Part shown: positions 12,601 through 24,500 of the stretch, one piece after another | Position numbering within the stretch: the stretch's first letter is position 1 | Layout of the letters: each line of letters opens with the position of its first letter | From: Mactromeris polynyma | Taxonomy: Eukaryota > Mollusca > Bivalvia > Venerida > Mactridae | NCBI GenBank assembly: GCA_032209605.1 | Contig: JASFXZ010000001.1 | Span: 35,344,619 to 35,408,618, forward strand | Direction of reading: 5' to 3' | Length of the DNA stretch: 64,000 bases | Notes under the pieces: model-generated | What the model was told of the DNA's origin: nothing | Database searches by the model: none | Seen by the model: the letters and a program-made list of their open reading frames with translations, nothing else | Made by a program: the position numbers and the translations under genes

Positions 12601-13349
12601 CAAAAAAAATCAATATTTCTATGTACAAATGTATATAATGAGTTGTTTCGAAAAATAGATTATTGGTTGGAGGAATAAGTTCGCAGCTTTTTGTTATCGT
12701 TTATAACACCAATCATAAGCTAATTTCTCCCAATGGGTTTGACTTCATAATCAGTATCGATTTGTTTTACGAGACATTATGGTTATGGTAAACTGTATAC
12801 CCTTTTATGGTTATTGTAGTAATTCTCAGAAATACTTATATAAATTGTATTTTCTGTTAACGTTTGTGCATTCAGACGATGTATTGACAGGTACTTTCCC
12901 CGAGAGATTGCAAGGTTACTAATTACTGTGGTTTAATTGCATTAGCAGAAGATACTAACAAAACCTTATGTCTGAAAATTGTGGTCGGCTCATGAAGATT
13001 TGGTTTAATTACTGTCTGTAATATGTCACTGATACATAACGTTATACTGCTGGTGCCCATGTGTAATGTATCATTGAATGTGAATGGGAAGTGATTGCAA
13101 TATATATTGAGGGGTGTTAGAAAAACAATTTTGCTTACCAGTATACAGCTTTTCAGAATGCTTTCACCCCTAAGATTAGATAAATTTGAGCGCTTACATG
13201 ACAAAACAGGGATTATATAGTGACGTTAATTATAACTGAGTATTTCCCGCTGAATGTTTTGACATCATGCACAAACTAAGCGCTTTGTCTGAAGTGTTTT
13301 AGAGACTTAAATTGTGACTTCTAGTAGTGTTGGATAATTTTATGTTTTA
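9691..13349. other. Non-coding region without a recognised gene
   Basis: Holds a tRNA-derived SINE-like sequence near 10905-11075. The other open frames (for example 12226-12555) have no recognisable domains. Confidence 0.55.
10905..11075 (+). mobile_element. tRNA-derived SINE-like sequence
   Basis: An A-box-like TGGCTCAGTCAATAG at about 10910 and a B-box-like GGTTTGAACCC at 10961 have tRNA spacing. They are followed by a body whose GTCAACTGACC.CCxTACGTAA and CTGAAATACTGAGGATAAAA resemble the tails of mollusc SINEs. Too diverged to be a tRNA gene. Confidence 0.5.
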
Positions 13350-13857
13350 TACCCCCAGATACCAGGTACGTGTATATGGGGGTTATATTTGAGTCATGTC
13401 AGTCTGTCTGACTGTCTGCCTTTAGACAAAATTTGTCAGTACTATTTTTCAGCTACCTTTTGTCGGATTTCAATGAAACTTTACAAGACTTTATAGTACC
13501 TGAACACCTACTTGTGCATATCATTGGCACATCATACTTTTCACTGAGTTATGGCCCATTGCTATTTATATGCATTTTTCGTCACAACATCAAAATAAGA
13601 ATATAACAGCAGTGTCTGTTTTTCGGCGCAGTCGATCGTACTTATGACATGGTTTTGCTATTTGCATGCTATCAGTGTTGTGTAAAACAATCAAATCTTA
13701 TGTTAACCATCAAGGCAATTTCTCTTCAACCGAAAAATGTTTGTAACCTTGACGCGGATTAGTTAATCTTTCGATAAAAGGTCTGTTACCTTTAATACTG
13801 AAATCCACTAATTTACCAAAATCCATTTTGGATCTAGAAAAACCAGCAATCATAATA
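13350..13857 (+). repeat. Interspersed repeats; left half of a repeat interrupted at 13858
   Basis: 13350-13615 starts with TACCCCCAGATACCAGG and has a GTCTGTCTGACTGTCTG stretch and GAGTTATGGCCCATTG, typical of mollusc repeats. 13615-13857 matches 62446-62666: shared GCTATTTGCAT.TATCAGTGT, AATCTTATGTTAACCA, AATTTCTCTTC.ACCGAA, CATTTTGGATCT and ACCAGCAATC. The match stops at the inserted element. Confidence 0.7.
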
Positions 13858-13859
13858 TC

Positions 13860-15268
13860 CCCCTGTGAAATGAACTGTTACAGTTCATGAATTATTCATG
13901 AAATATTCATGCATAGTTCATGTTCACAATTCATGAACAATTCATGAAATTCCTTGAAGTTAAAATGAGACTAATTCTTGAAATGTTCATGATATTATTA
14001 GTTCATGAATTGGATATGATTCATGAACAGTACATGAACAGTCCATGAAGTACAATCAAGAATCTTTAATGCACATTTCATTGCCAAACATTCTTGAACT
14101 GTTCATGAACTATTCAACAACCCAGTATTTTATGTTCAGTTCATTACCAGTTCATGAACACAGAATTCATGAACAGTTCATGAACTTTTTCCTATACAAC
14201 TTCATAGTCTCATTTTAACTTCATGTTCTGGACATGAATCGTTCAAGGTGCTTATTACTTGAACAGTTCGTGAACTATTCAGGGTAAGCCATACATCATT
14301 GGTTAAAGTATTCTGTCCTTTCCCTTCTATATATATGGTAACTAAACACAATTAAAATAGATTTCTAAATTGTATAATGTTTGTTAAATTTGATTTCACA
14401 GCAGTTGCAAGTTACTATATTCTAGGCAGACCTTAACTATATATTTTTTTAATAGTGTTTTTATTGGAAAAAAATATGTAATTATTGGTAAAGGGAGGTA
14501 ATTTACTAAAATAATTCAAAATATTAACAAAATGTTGGTTTAACTCTTGGAAGTGACCTAATATTGCAACAGTGTCATTTTTTATGCTTTGCAATGAACT
14601 TCATTTGCCATAAATAAATAATACTTTTGAAAGAAATAACAAAATTGCAAATTCCAATTTCATCATGCGTAAATAATGTAAAATTTAGGCAGCATTCTTG
14701 AACTGTCCATGACAAGTTAACTCAACAGAAATCCACAAAATCTATCAGTGGCTGTGCAAGGAACATGGTTTAACTCTAAGTATAGCTATCAAGTACACCA
14801 TACATTGCTAAGTACTGAGGGATATATACATGTACAACTTTGTTATGGAGATTTTTTGTCAGAGCTCTTACAGCCTAGTCAAGATGGTCATACCACAACG
14901 GCTCTTTAAAGCAAACCATCCATGTACATTACTATTTATGACTTGTAACTTTCATTTTACATAGACACAGATATGGTAAACTGAATAATTTTGAAAATGT
15001 CATTATGAAACTGTTTAAGAACTTTTATTGAACCATTAAATACATTATAGTTATGAAATGGATATGATTGCACTGGCAAACATTCATGGTCATTTCAAGG
15101 ACTTGCAGTATTCTTTAATTGTTCATGAACTGTTCATGAACATAATTCAAGGACGGTTCATGTCCAAAAGTTCATGAACACAAATGAAGAACTGTTGAAG
15201 ACCAGTTCATGAACTGTTCATGAAGGTTTTGAAAAGTTCATGATTTCATGAACTGCATTTCACCGGGG
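13860..15268. mobile_element. 1.4-kb non-autonomous terminal-inverted-repeat element with TTCATGAA arrays
   Basis: Left end CCCCTGTGAAATGAACTG; right end, reverse-complemented, CCCCGGTGAAATGCAGTTC. The flanks rejoin exactly as in the uninterrupted copy at 62446-62760, with a candidate 2-bp duplication TC (13858-13859 and 15269-15270; single TC at 62667-62668). Both subterminal zones (13866-14300 and 15115-15260) are rich in the self-complementary motif GTTCATGAAC. The centre (14326-14660) matches 8912-9262. No transposase reading frame is visible, so it would depend on a helper in trans. Superfamily not determined. Confidence 0.75.
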
Positions 15269-15270
15269 TC

Positions 15271-15345
15271 TTGGCGTTTTTTAATGTTGCACAACAAATC
15301 TTACCCTTCAACTTGCGATGACCATCTTTTTAAAAGATATTTCTT
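15271..15345 (+). repeat. Right half of the interrupted repeat
   Basis: Continues the match to 62669-62760 after the inserted element: CTTGGCGTTTTTTAATGTTG against CTCGGCATTTTTTTATGTTG, then CACAACAAATCT.A and GACCATCTTTTT.AAA.ATATTTCTT. Confidence 0.7.
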
Positions 15346-17875
15346 TTTGTTTTTCTTTGCTTCAACTGTATCAAGACTATCATTACTGACATGGTTACAC
15401 TATTCCTGTGTCAAGGCGGTATAATCTAGGGGTATTCATCATCTTCATTGATAGCTCATTTCATTTGAAGAACAGGGCCCATATTCATAAAGCTCCTTAA
15501 TTAGATGTTAAGTAAGATAATTCCTTATCTCTATAAAATCTCCGTAGGGTAGAAAATTCCTTTACTTTTCACTCAAAAAACACCTAAGGAATTTCCAATA
15601 TTTAAGGAAAGATCTATAAAATTTAAGGAAAATTGATAAAACTTAGGGAAATTTTCTCCTTAGGAGCTTCATGAATACAGGCCCAGAAGAATATTTAAGA
15701 ATTACCATACATATTAGTTAAGCGTTTCTGAGGAATTTATGTCATCACTTTGTAATTTACTCTTCTATTTTATTTGTTGTGGTTGCAAACATTGGAATTG
15801 CTATAAAAAAATTCTGGTATTGAATGAAAATTGAAAATGTATCTGTTAGAAAATGTGAAAATCAGAAAATGGATGTGACAGGCAAAGATAGGAAACAAAA
15901 AAGACGTATCATAGGGAACAGGTTAAACACAGAACTTCTGTCTTAATTGGAACTGAGCCCTCATTATTATGCAGAAAGACTACTTTCGCCTTCACCCCTA
16001 AGATAAGATAAATTTTATTTAAACGTCCCCATGACATATACAACATTATAACATATTAAGCTATATGAGCTATTGAACTGATGTGAACAGAATTATAAAA
16101 ATGTAAAAGTATAAAACATTGAGAGCACAATACATAACACTATAAATGTTGATAGGTTAAATCATGATACGAGAAAGTATCAATCCCAGAAATATCTTCT
16201 AAAAACTAGTATTTCTCATATTTTATTCTGGATTTTACACCTACAGATGTTGACCTTATATCATGTGGCAGCAGTATCCTAAATTTGTTTATCTTCAAGG
16301 TGTTTGATAATGCTTTCAATTTTTTGAAGCTTTGATCATGTTGATGAATACGAGCAGTATCCTGACTGGGCCTGTCTCAGCTGTGGTACAAGCCTTTCCA
16401 TGGTCCTCAGATTAGGCTCCTTTGTAAGACACCAGGACCCGTATTCACTAACATTTTAAAACTGAATCTCAGACTTAGACTTTAAAATTAAATTTACAAG
16501 CAGTGTTCTCGATGGTTTCTAGGGTTTTTGGAAAAGGTCCCCTGGTCAATTTGGATTTGTAATTTTCTGTTTATTAATTTAGTTTTCCCCCAGAATCAAT
16601 CAGACTGTGTGGGGGGGCATAATGTTTGTGAATGTGGCATTCCCTGTTAAACGGGAACTTTATCCTTCCATTTTGGAATATTGTTAGGAGATTGGGGAAA
16701 ATGGAACGTATTTTGCATGTATAAATTGGAATGGGGCCAAAATTTGACCCCTTGGAACAGCTAGAAAAAGACCAGGATACTGGTTTCCTAGGAAGCCATA
16801 TGACTGTGTGATTCACATGTTTTCATTGCATTTTGGAGCTTAAATTATTCCATATAAACCAAAAACTGTCGACAATATTTCTGTTGACAGTTAGTGGATC
16901 TGACAGTTTATTGAAATAAAAGCTGTGATTTTGCCAGAGAGGATATATTATGTGATTGAATGCTTCATTTGAGCTCTGATGTCTGTAAGACACATTAGTT
17001 ATCCTTTAGCTTTCTTAACGAATGAAGTAGTTGTTGTTGGCCACAATGGGGATCATATTTGAATGATATTGATTTAGTTTGTGGCTGTGAATTGTCAATA
17101 TTCTAAACCTGCATTGTTCATGTGAAATATTGATAAATTGTCTATGTTTGTTAATGGACTGGTTTGGTATATCTATTTATGTTTAAAATATCTGTATCAT
17201 AAACAAAGTTACAATAAATTTTAACATCAATTTCTTTTTTTACACCATCACTGAGAGGACGTAATCTCTGGTACAGCATTGCAGATCTTTTTAAAGCATT
17301 TTTTATAGATATTACAATAATACTAGTAGATTTCAATATCTTAGGTGCCACCCCCCTCTCCCCCCTCCCGCATCTAGAATAACATGATGCTTATAATGAA
17401 TAAATGGCAGTTTTCAACGATACATATCTCCTTTGTGGAACCAATGTTTAGGACAGTGTTTAGGAATTTAATGTCAGAAGTTTTCCTTGCAGAGTTAGAA
17501 GCATATTTGATTTACAACTTATGCCTTTTCTAATATGTTTTGTTTTACTACATAATGCTAGTCAATACTGGTGCCGAATATCTATTTGTCAAAGTATTTT
17601 TTGTTGTTAGCTTAATAGATTTATTTGTTTTGGATCGCATCTCATGGAAATTTCAATAGAATTCTTTCAATTTGTTCTGGAATGTCTGTTCGATATTGGA
17701 TTACATTTCTGTTGTTCTCGCTTGTAACCAATTGGTGCAGTTTTGAATTTCAAATCAAATTGATATGGTATAGATAACTTGCTGTTTTTCATCTAGTTAT
17801 TTGAAAAGAACGGAAATGGAGGACATGTTACCAGTAATTATGGTATTGAAATATTTTTGTTAGTGAACAAAATTT
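15346..17875. other. Non-coding region immediately upstream of MCTP exon 1
   Basis: Contains a small inverted-repeat element (15475-15686), a partial R2 repeat (16436-16500) and C-rich and T-rich tracts (17350-17370). I see no promoter motif that I can defend. A possible 3' splice site ends at 17863. Confidence 0.5.
15475..15686. mobile_element. ~212-bp MITE-like element with terminal inverted repeats
   Basis: Left end GGGCCCATATTCATAAAGCT; right end reverse-complemented GGGCCTGTATTCATGAAGCT, i.e. 17 of 20 matches, continuing as CCTTAA/CCTAAG. The interior is AT-rich with repeated AAGGAAAxTT units. No clear target duplication. Confidence 0.6.
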
Positions 17876-18541
17876 ATGAGGAGAAAGATGGAGGGAGATC
17901 CCAAATCAGTGAAAAAACCACTGTCGTCTGCTTCTGAGATTATGAACAGACATGAAAAAAAAAGGAAAAAATGGTACAGGAATTTGTTGCACGGACACGG
18001 ACAAGACAAATCAGGTCACCATAAGAAAGTGAACACATTAGATGTATCTAGTCAGGAGGATGACCACCATAAAACTGTTAGTCGATCATTAGAAGATGTA
18101 GGTCACTTAAGTTTGTCATTATTCGGAATTCCAGAGCGGGCCTCATCTGCTTCGAGTCTTTTGAATGATGATGACTCATTATCAGCCACTAGTATTTCTA
18201 GCAGTGAAAGTGACACGGTGGATTTTTACCTTGCATCTAATACCCAGCATTCTCCAAAATTCAGATTGAAAGGAAGTTTTTCATCTGCTTCCTCTGATAA
18301 TGAATTTCTGTCCGAAAGTGAGCTTTTTGCAGACAGTCAAACTGATTTCAGTGGAGCTCGCAATGTTGAACAAAACGACAACTCTCTCGAACGAACTGGT
18401 AGTGCTGGATTTACTAATAGTTTGTGTAGTTATCTGCCCTTTGGTGTCGGTAATTCTTCTAGGACCTCGTTGGATTCCCTTGCCTCCCAATCTGAGGAAA
18501 AGAAGACATTAGTGCACATTATTTATAATGAGTCTGATCAG
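17876..18541 (+). CDS. MCTP: MCTP coding exon 1: N-terminal head, residues 1-222
   Basis: The ATG at 17876 is preceded by an in-frame TGA at 17864-17866, which supports it as the start; a second in-frame Met follows at codon 5. The exon encodes a hydrophilic head with a Lys/Arg stretch ([15 protein letters not shown]), then long Ser/Asp/Glu-rich low-complexity sequence with several SSS and SDS clusters. It ends in phase 0 at CAG before the strong donor GTAAGT at 18542. The head is not a C2 domain and I recognise no motif in it. In this family the N-terminus is the least conserved part and often differs between isoforms through alternative first exons. Read-through into the intron would add 14 residues and stop at 18586. 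A TTTTTGTTAG tract just upstream (ending 17863) could be a 3' splice site for an unseen 5' UTR exon. Confidence 0.88.
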
Positions 18542-21500
18542 GTAAGTTATCTGCCCTTGTTTGAGTATTCTGCATACTGTCATTAAATCAGTGCGTTATC
18601 TACCAATGACACCAGGATATAAGTGTAAACAGAACATTGAATATTTCAGATATATTACCATAAATCATTCATAGGGAATTTAATTTCATTATGCTCATTT
18701 CAAAGTTTTCATTATGTAATTGATTATTGATTATGGTAATTGGCTACAAATTGATGTAGTAATCTGTTTGTATTGTTCCATTATGTTAGTGAATAATGAC
18801 CATGCATTGATGATGTTGCTCTGCAAATCAAATATTTATGCCAAGGCAAATATTAATGGAGAATTTACTATCCATGTGATTTATCACTTAAGTGTTTGTG
18901 TTCATTCTTGCTGCATTTTCAACGAATTAGAATTGATAATAGCTTGGACATCTTCCGAAACAGCAAAAATAAATTTCATTACATGTAACCTTACATACTA
19001 GCACAGTAGCAGCAACAGGAATATTATCATCGTTATAAACACCGCTTATGATTGTCATCATTATCAATTAATATCATCACCATCAGTACTTTGTAACCAT
19101 CAGCATCGACAATATCCAACATCATCATCAGCACCATTGTCAACATCTTCATCGATGCTACCATCAGCATCAACAATATCCAACATTGTCATCAGAGACA
19201 TTGTCAAAATCGATACTACCATCAGCATCAACAATATCCAACATTGTCATCAGAGACATTGTCAAAATCGATACTACCATCAGCATCAACAATATCCACC
19301 ATAATGTCATCAGTACATTATCTACATCTTCACTTAATGCAGTTACTTTTAACTTATTTTACAATGATCATGTGACCAAACTTCTCATATCAAGTGACAC
19401 AAATTCTCAAATCATGTGACACAAGTTTTAATATCATGTGACACAATGGCTCAAATCATGTGACACACATTGTCAATGTTATGACACAAGTTCTTAAGAC
19501 TATTAATCACTGGACTGCAATGATACTGGTGTCTCTGGGTTCAGGTCGGTTTCGATTCCTACCCATTGTTTGGTTCGGTTATGTATGAAATATATAAATT
19601 TCTCAATAACTGATAGATTAATGAAAATACCTGACATAAACATTTGTCCAGGTAAGAGCATTAACAGTAAACAGATTATATAGCTTTGTTGTTTTCTTCG
19701 GGGTCTGTATGGGGAGGTTTACCTTTCCTGGAACAATCTTATCTCTATTTAACTAAAAGATAATGAGTATAAACTTATGATACAAGCCTGTCTCGGACAA
19801 GCTCTGTTGGTTACAGAGCGCTAGACTGTCGCCCATCAGATCTGGGTTGGATTCCCAGGTTGGGCAGGTTATGTACTCTTCCTTGACATTGGCTACGGTC
19901 ATGTCCTCCTCGTGTTCAGAAGTTGTCAGTTGATTGCAAAAGTTTTGGTTCGAAAAATAATTCCAGGACAACTGGTTACATCAACTGGTCGCTGTAGATG
20001 ACTGAAAAATTGTTGAAAAACAGCATAAAACCAGATGAAAATAAACAAACAAAATACACTTTTTAGTTTTCTTACAAAATGTTGCTTTAGGAATAAAACT
20101 GTTATAAGACTTACTGAACTGAATAAAAATGTAAGATGCAGTACCGAACTGAATTGTGTGAAACCAGAACTGAAAATAAAAGAATTGTGGTTAATTTGTG
20201 CAGCCCTTATTTATGATGACTATAGACCAGTTGACTGTATTTGCCTCTTATTCAGAATTGCCAATTCAAATTATCAGTTACATCAAATTACATTGCAGAA
20301 AATTTTGTCATCTTCATTTCTCAATATTATCAGCCAAAAACAATTGTCAGAACTATTTTAGGCTACCATGAATATATTTGTCAGAATTATGTTGAACCTA
20401 GATTGTGATGCAACAATATTATCTCCATTTTACATTTATTGAACCAATTGTGGTTAAGTGTTGTAATCTGAGATATGATAGATAATTAAACCAATTAGAG
20501 AGGGTATTCAGATTTCACTTTCAGGAAAATTATTAAAAGTGTCCGTATTTTCTTGGTCTATATTATAGGTCCTGCAATTTAGTCTCATTCATTAATTGCT
20601 ATCAGAATTTTCTGTTTGTCTGTAAAAAAACGCCTGTCAAAAACAGATGTTGTTTATAAAATTTGTTATGTTGGTCACATTCGTTTGTATCTGCCAGAGG
20701 CAATCAGTCGACAGTTAGTAGTAAAAAAACATGAGAAACTAGCTTAAGCTAAACTCACTGCCAGTGGTTGTGAAGATAAGAAATTGTAGTTTGTTACATC
20801 AATTTGATATCTCAGAAATTTGATGGGTCAATTCAAGTATGTTAAAAACTTAGTTTTATGTAATACTTTGATAAGAGTATAAAACAGTGGAAAATAATTT
20901 GAAATTTCACTGTATTTTTTACTAGCATTTTCAATCAAATAGCATTCAAACTGCTGTACATTTAGACTAACAGTATGAAGACCTCAACACAAAAAAAGTC
21001 TTGGTAGTTACATCAATCAAAGTCTTTAACATTGAGTGTCGCTGACGTCAAACTGTTAGCGACAGTAATTGAATTTACTAGATAATTATTTGTCACTACA
21101 ATGTGGGCGCCTCAAAATCACAGTCTTTGTTGTAGTACCATGATAACGAAGTCTGAAAGTAAATTCATAAGATACTAGGATGCCTTTCATGTCATCACGC
21201 AATGTAATTGTTTGACAGCTTTTCTTCACATGATATGACTATATAGATGCTTCAGCCTGTTAATCTGAATTCTGTTTGACAACGTGTGATATATTTTATC
21301 ATGTTTTCAAGGATACATATTTTTGAAATTGTCAATGCCAGACATAATTTGTACCTAAATTGGACAGCAAAATATGCCTGTTATATGTAAGAATGAAGAA
21401 GGATTACTGGTATTAGATCTCCCTGGTGTGCGGGGAGGGGGTAGGAATGACAGTTAAAGATGAGGGAACCACCTACAGAAGTTTAATTAGATTTTTACCC

Positions 21501-24500
21501 CCAACAAGATTTTCACCCCCCACCAAGGTAATTTTCATTGGTTGTTGCTCCTACCCCCCCCCCCCCCCCTGGGAGATTTTCCTGGCATAGTGCTTATCAC
21601 ATAACTGAGTAAAGTCTTTGAAGATTATCACAATTGTCATGATGGCACAAGACGCATTTGGTGTCGATATTTAGTGCAACAATCTGTGATGATTAAATTG
21701 TATCGCATAACTGACATTATTTTATTGATCAGTTCATCAGTAACATTGTCCAACATCATGCAGACGTTTCTCTGCATTTAAGTATTTCAGCATTTAGACC
21801 ATTAGAACATGTCTCAAGATTCTCATAATGGGAGGAGAAAATTTAAAGGAGAATGAAGAGTCCCTTCTGAACCAGACGTGATGGCAGTCTCAATCATACT
21901 GCAAGCATAGAAAATATTTTATTTTTTTATGTTAGCATTTGGCTATTCATATCTGTCCATAAAAAAACTTTGTCCTTTTAAATTTATTGTAGTTAATCAT
22001 CACAGTAATTCCATGAATTATGATAGCCAGAAAAATGTCTGTGTTATACAAGACACGAAATATTGTACTGGCCAACATTTCCAGGTGTTGAGGATTGGTA
22101 ATGGTGTTAAAATCACAGACCAGAGCAGGATTATGAGACTTTACCGGGAGACAGCAGTCGTAGACATAGCACATCTCTCTACAGTATACAGGTTACATCT
22201 CCAGACAATATAACAAGATCATTACTGTTTTGTCTTTTCAGGAATCTCAGTCTAGTGCAATATCTAATCGTCATGTGCTTATGCGTCACCCATTCTATGA
22301 GTTGGAAGTTTGGCTTCAGGAAGGTCGAGATCTGGTTATCAGAGACAGCTGTGGTGAGTCAGCATTTTTTTTCATCGCCTTGATGGAGTAAAGTGGGGGC
22401 GCCCGAGTCCTGTAAACATGTCTAGTTTTTAAGAAAAATTAACTTTGATCCAGGCAGCAGGAAATATAAGGGACTGGCCTTGATGACTGTCATGAGGTGA
22501 ATGTAATGTCAGGCCAGCATTGATGACTGTCATGAGGTGAATGTAATGTCAGGCCAGCATTGATGACTGTCATGAGGTGAATGTAATGTCAGGCCAGCAT
22601 TGATGACTGTCATGAGGTGAATGTAATGTCAGGCCAGCATTGATGACTGTCATGAGGTGAATGTAATGTCAGGCCAGCATTGATGACTGTCATGAGGTGA
22701 ATGTAATGTCAGGCCAGCATTGATGACTGTCATGAGGTGAATGTACTGTCAGGCCGGCATTGATGACTGTCATGAGGTGAATGTACTGTCAGGCCGGCAT
22801 TGATGACTGTCATGAGGTGAATGTACTGTCAGGCCGGCATTGATGACTGTCATGAGGTGAATGTACTGTCAGGCCGGCATTGATGACTGTCATGAGGTGA
22901 ATGTAATGTCAGGCCAGCATTGATGACTGTCATGAGGTGAATGTAATGTCAGGCCAGCATTGATGACTGTCATGAGGTGAATGTACTGTCAGGCCGGCAT
23001 TGATGACTGTCATGAGGTGAATGTACTGTCAGGCCAGCATTGATGACTGTCATGAGGTGAATGTACTGTCAGGCCAGCATTGATGACTGTCATGAGGTGA
23101 ATGTACTGTCAGGCCGGCATTCCCTATTCTTCAACAAGTATTGTTCTTGATATACATATTATCTTCCTTACTTTTTTAAATGTGATCTAAGGAATATTTA
23201 TTTACATGATTGTGGTCAAGGGAATATTTATGTTGGTCTTTGTCAGATAATCATCATCTTTACATCATGCAGGCTTAAGTTTCCAGACATAAGCTGACAA
23301 GTTATTTCAAAGTTATCCATTACTCTATCAGCCCTGGTGTAAGGTAATTAGTGAAGAAAATATATTGATCATGTTATATCCTGAGGTCAAATAACTGGGA
23401 AATACAAATTCTTAGAAAGATCATTACTGGTTGTAATTTGTGTTTATGAAATCACCTATCATGTTTAGTTAATGAAGAATAATTACATACCTGTCAAGTC
23501 TGATGCATTGCACATGTGTCACATGCATTTTCAGCCTGCTCATGCTCACACGCTTAGTTCTCGAAGACACACACATTTTCAAAAATCTGCTAGGATTAAT
23601 ATTTTTCGGCTTTTAAACAAAACAAAATGATCGCCAAAAGAAATTGCCCCCTATTTAGCCCTAGAATCTATCGAAATTTGGTAGAAATGGTGCCCCATGG
23701 CAGCCTGCTTCAAATATCACACTCCTGACTCAATCTGACCCTTGACAGCTATGTAATAAAATGTAAGTTTTGGATTTTATTTTTTCCTATGTTCCAGAAA
23801 AAAGTAATGTACTCGTTCAGTGCTTTGATTAGGTATGTAGAAGTGATCTTTATATTTCAGGAACCAGTGATCCATATGTGAAGTTCAAGCTTGGTACTAA
23901 AACATTATTTAGAAGTAGAACTGTCCAAAAAAATTTAAATCCGAAGTGGGATGAGCGTTTCGTATTGTCAATTGAAGATGTCCTTCGTCCTGTTCACATC
24001 AGTGTGTTTGATTATGATCGTGGAATATTTGATGATTCCATGGGATTTGTGGAAATGAATCTGGATAGTTTAAAACAAAATGAGTAAGTTCTATGAACTT
24101 GTTTATCTTTTAATGCCCCCACTAAATTTGCTCTTGTCCATCCTTCCTTGTCATCTTCCGATCTATTTTGGGGATTATTCAATTGCTTGCTAAATAACCA
24201 GTCATAACTAGTTGGAATTGTTTGCTGTGCACGAGTTTTACACCAATTGTTACAACAGTATTTCAGTTATATAAGCTGTCAGTTGACCTAACCAGGCAGT
24301 CAGTTGATCTTACCACGTGATTAGTTGATCTTACCACAGTTCCGTGATTATAACCTGGGTTGTAAACAATCACAGAAATCATTTTCTAACCCCCCTTCCA
24401 ACCTATCACCTCCAAATTGGTAATCAAGTGGTCTAGCAACTAAGCTAGCCAGGGTTTCATAACATGGAACTCTGGTTATGTCAACTGACTGAGCTACATG

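Larger units (their letters stand above)
18542..22241 (+). other. MCTP: MCTP intron 1
   Basis: A 3.7-kb GT-AG intron. It holds an ATC-rich stretch with three 58-bp tandem units (19160-19325), a GTGACACAA-type degenerate repeat (19390-19475), a SINE (19793-20054) and a C-rich inverted-repeat element (21415-21590). No other exon recognised. Confidence 0.85.

Noticed and set aside
16574..16816. 80-codon minus-strand frame
   Set aside because: No domain recognised; it lies next to repeat fragments and looks like chance or a repeat.
18542..18586. Extension of exon 1 into the intron ([14 protein letters not shown])
   Set aside because: Crosses a strong GTAAGT donor; exon 2 continues the family sequence in phase.
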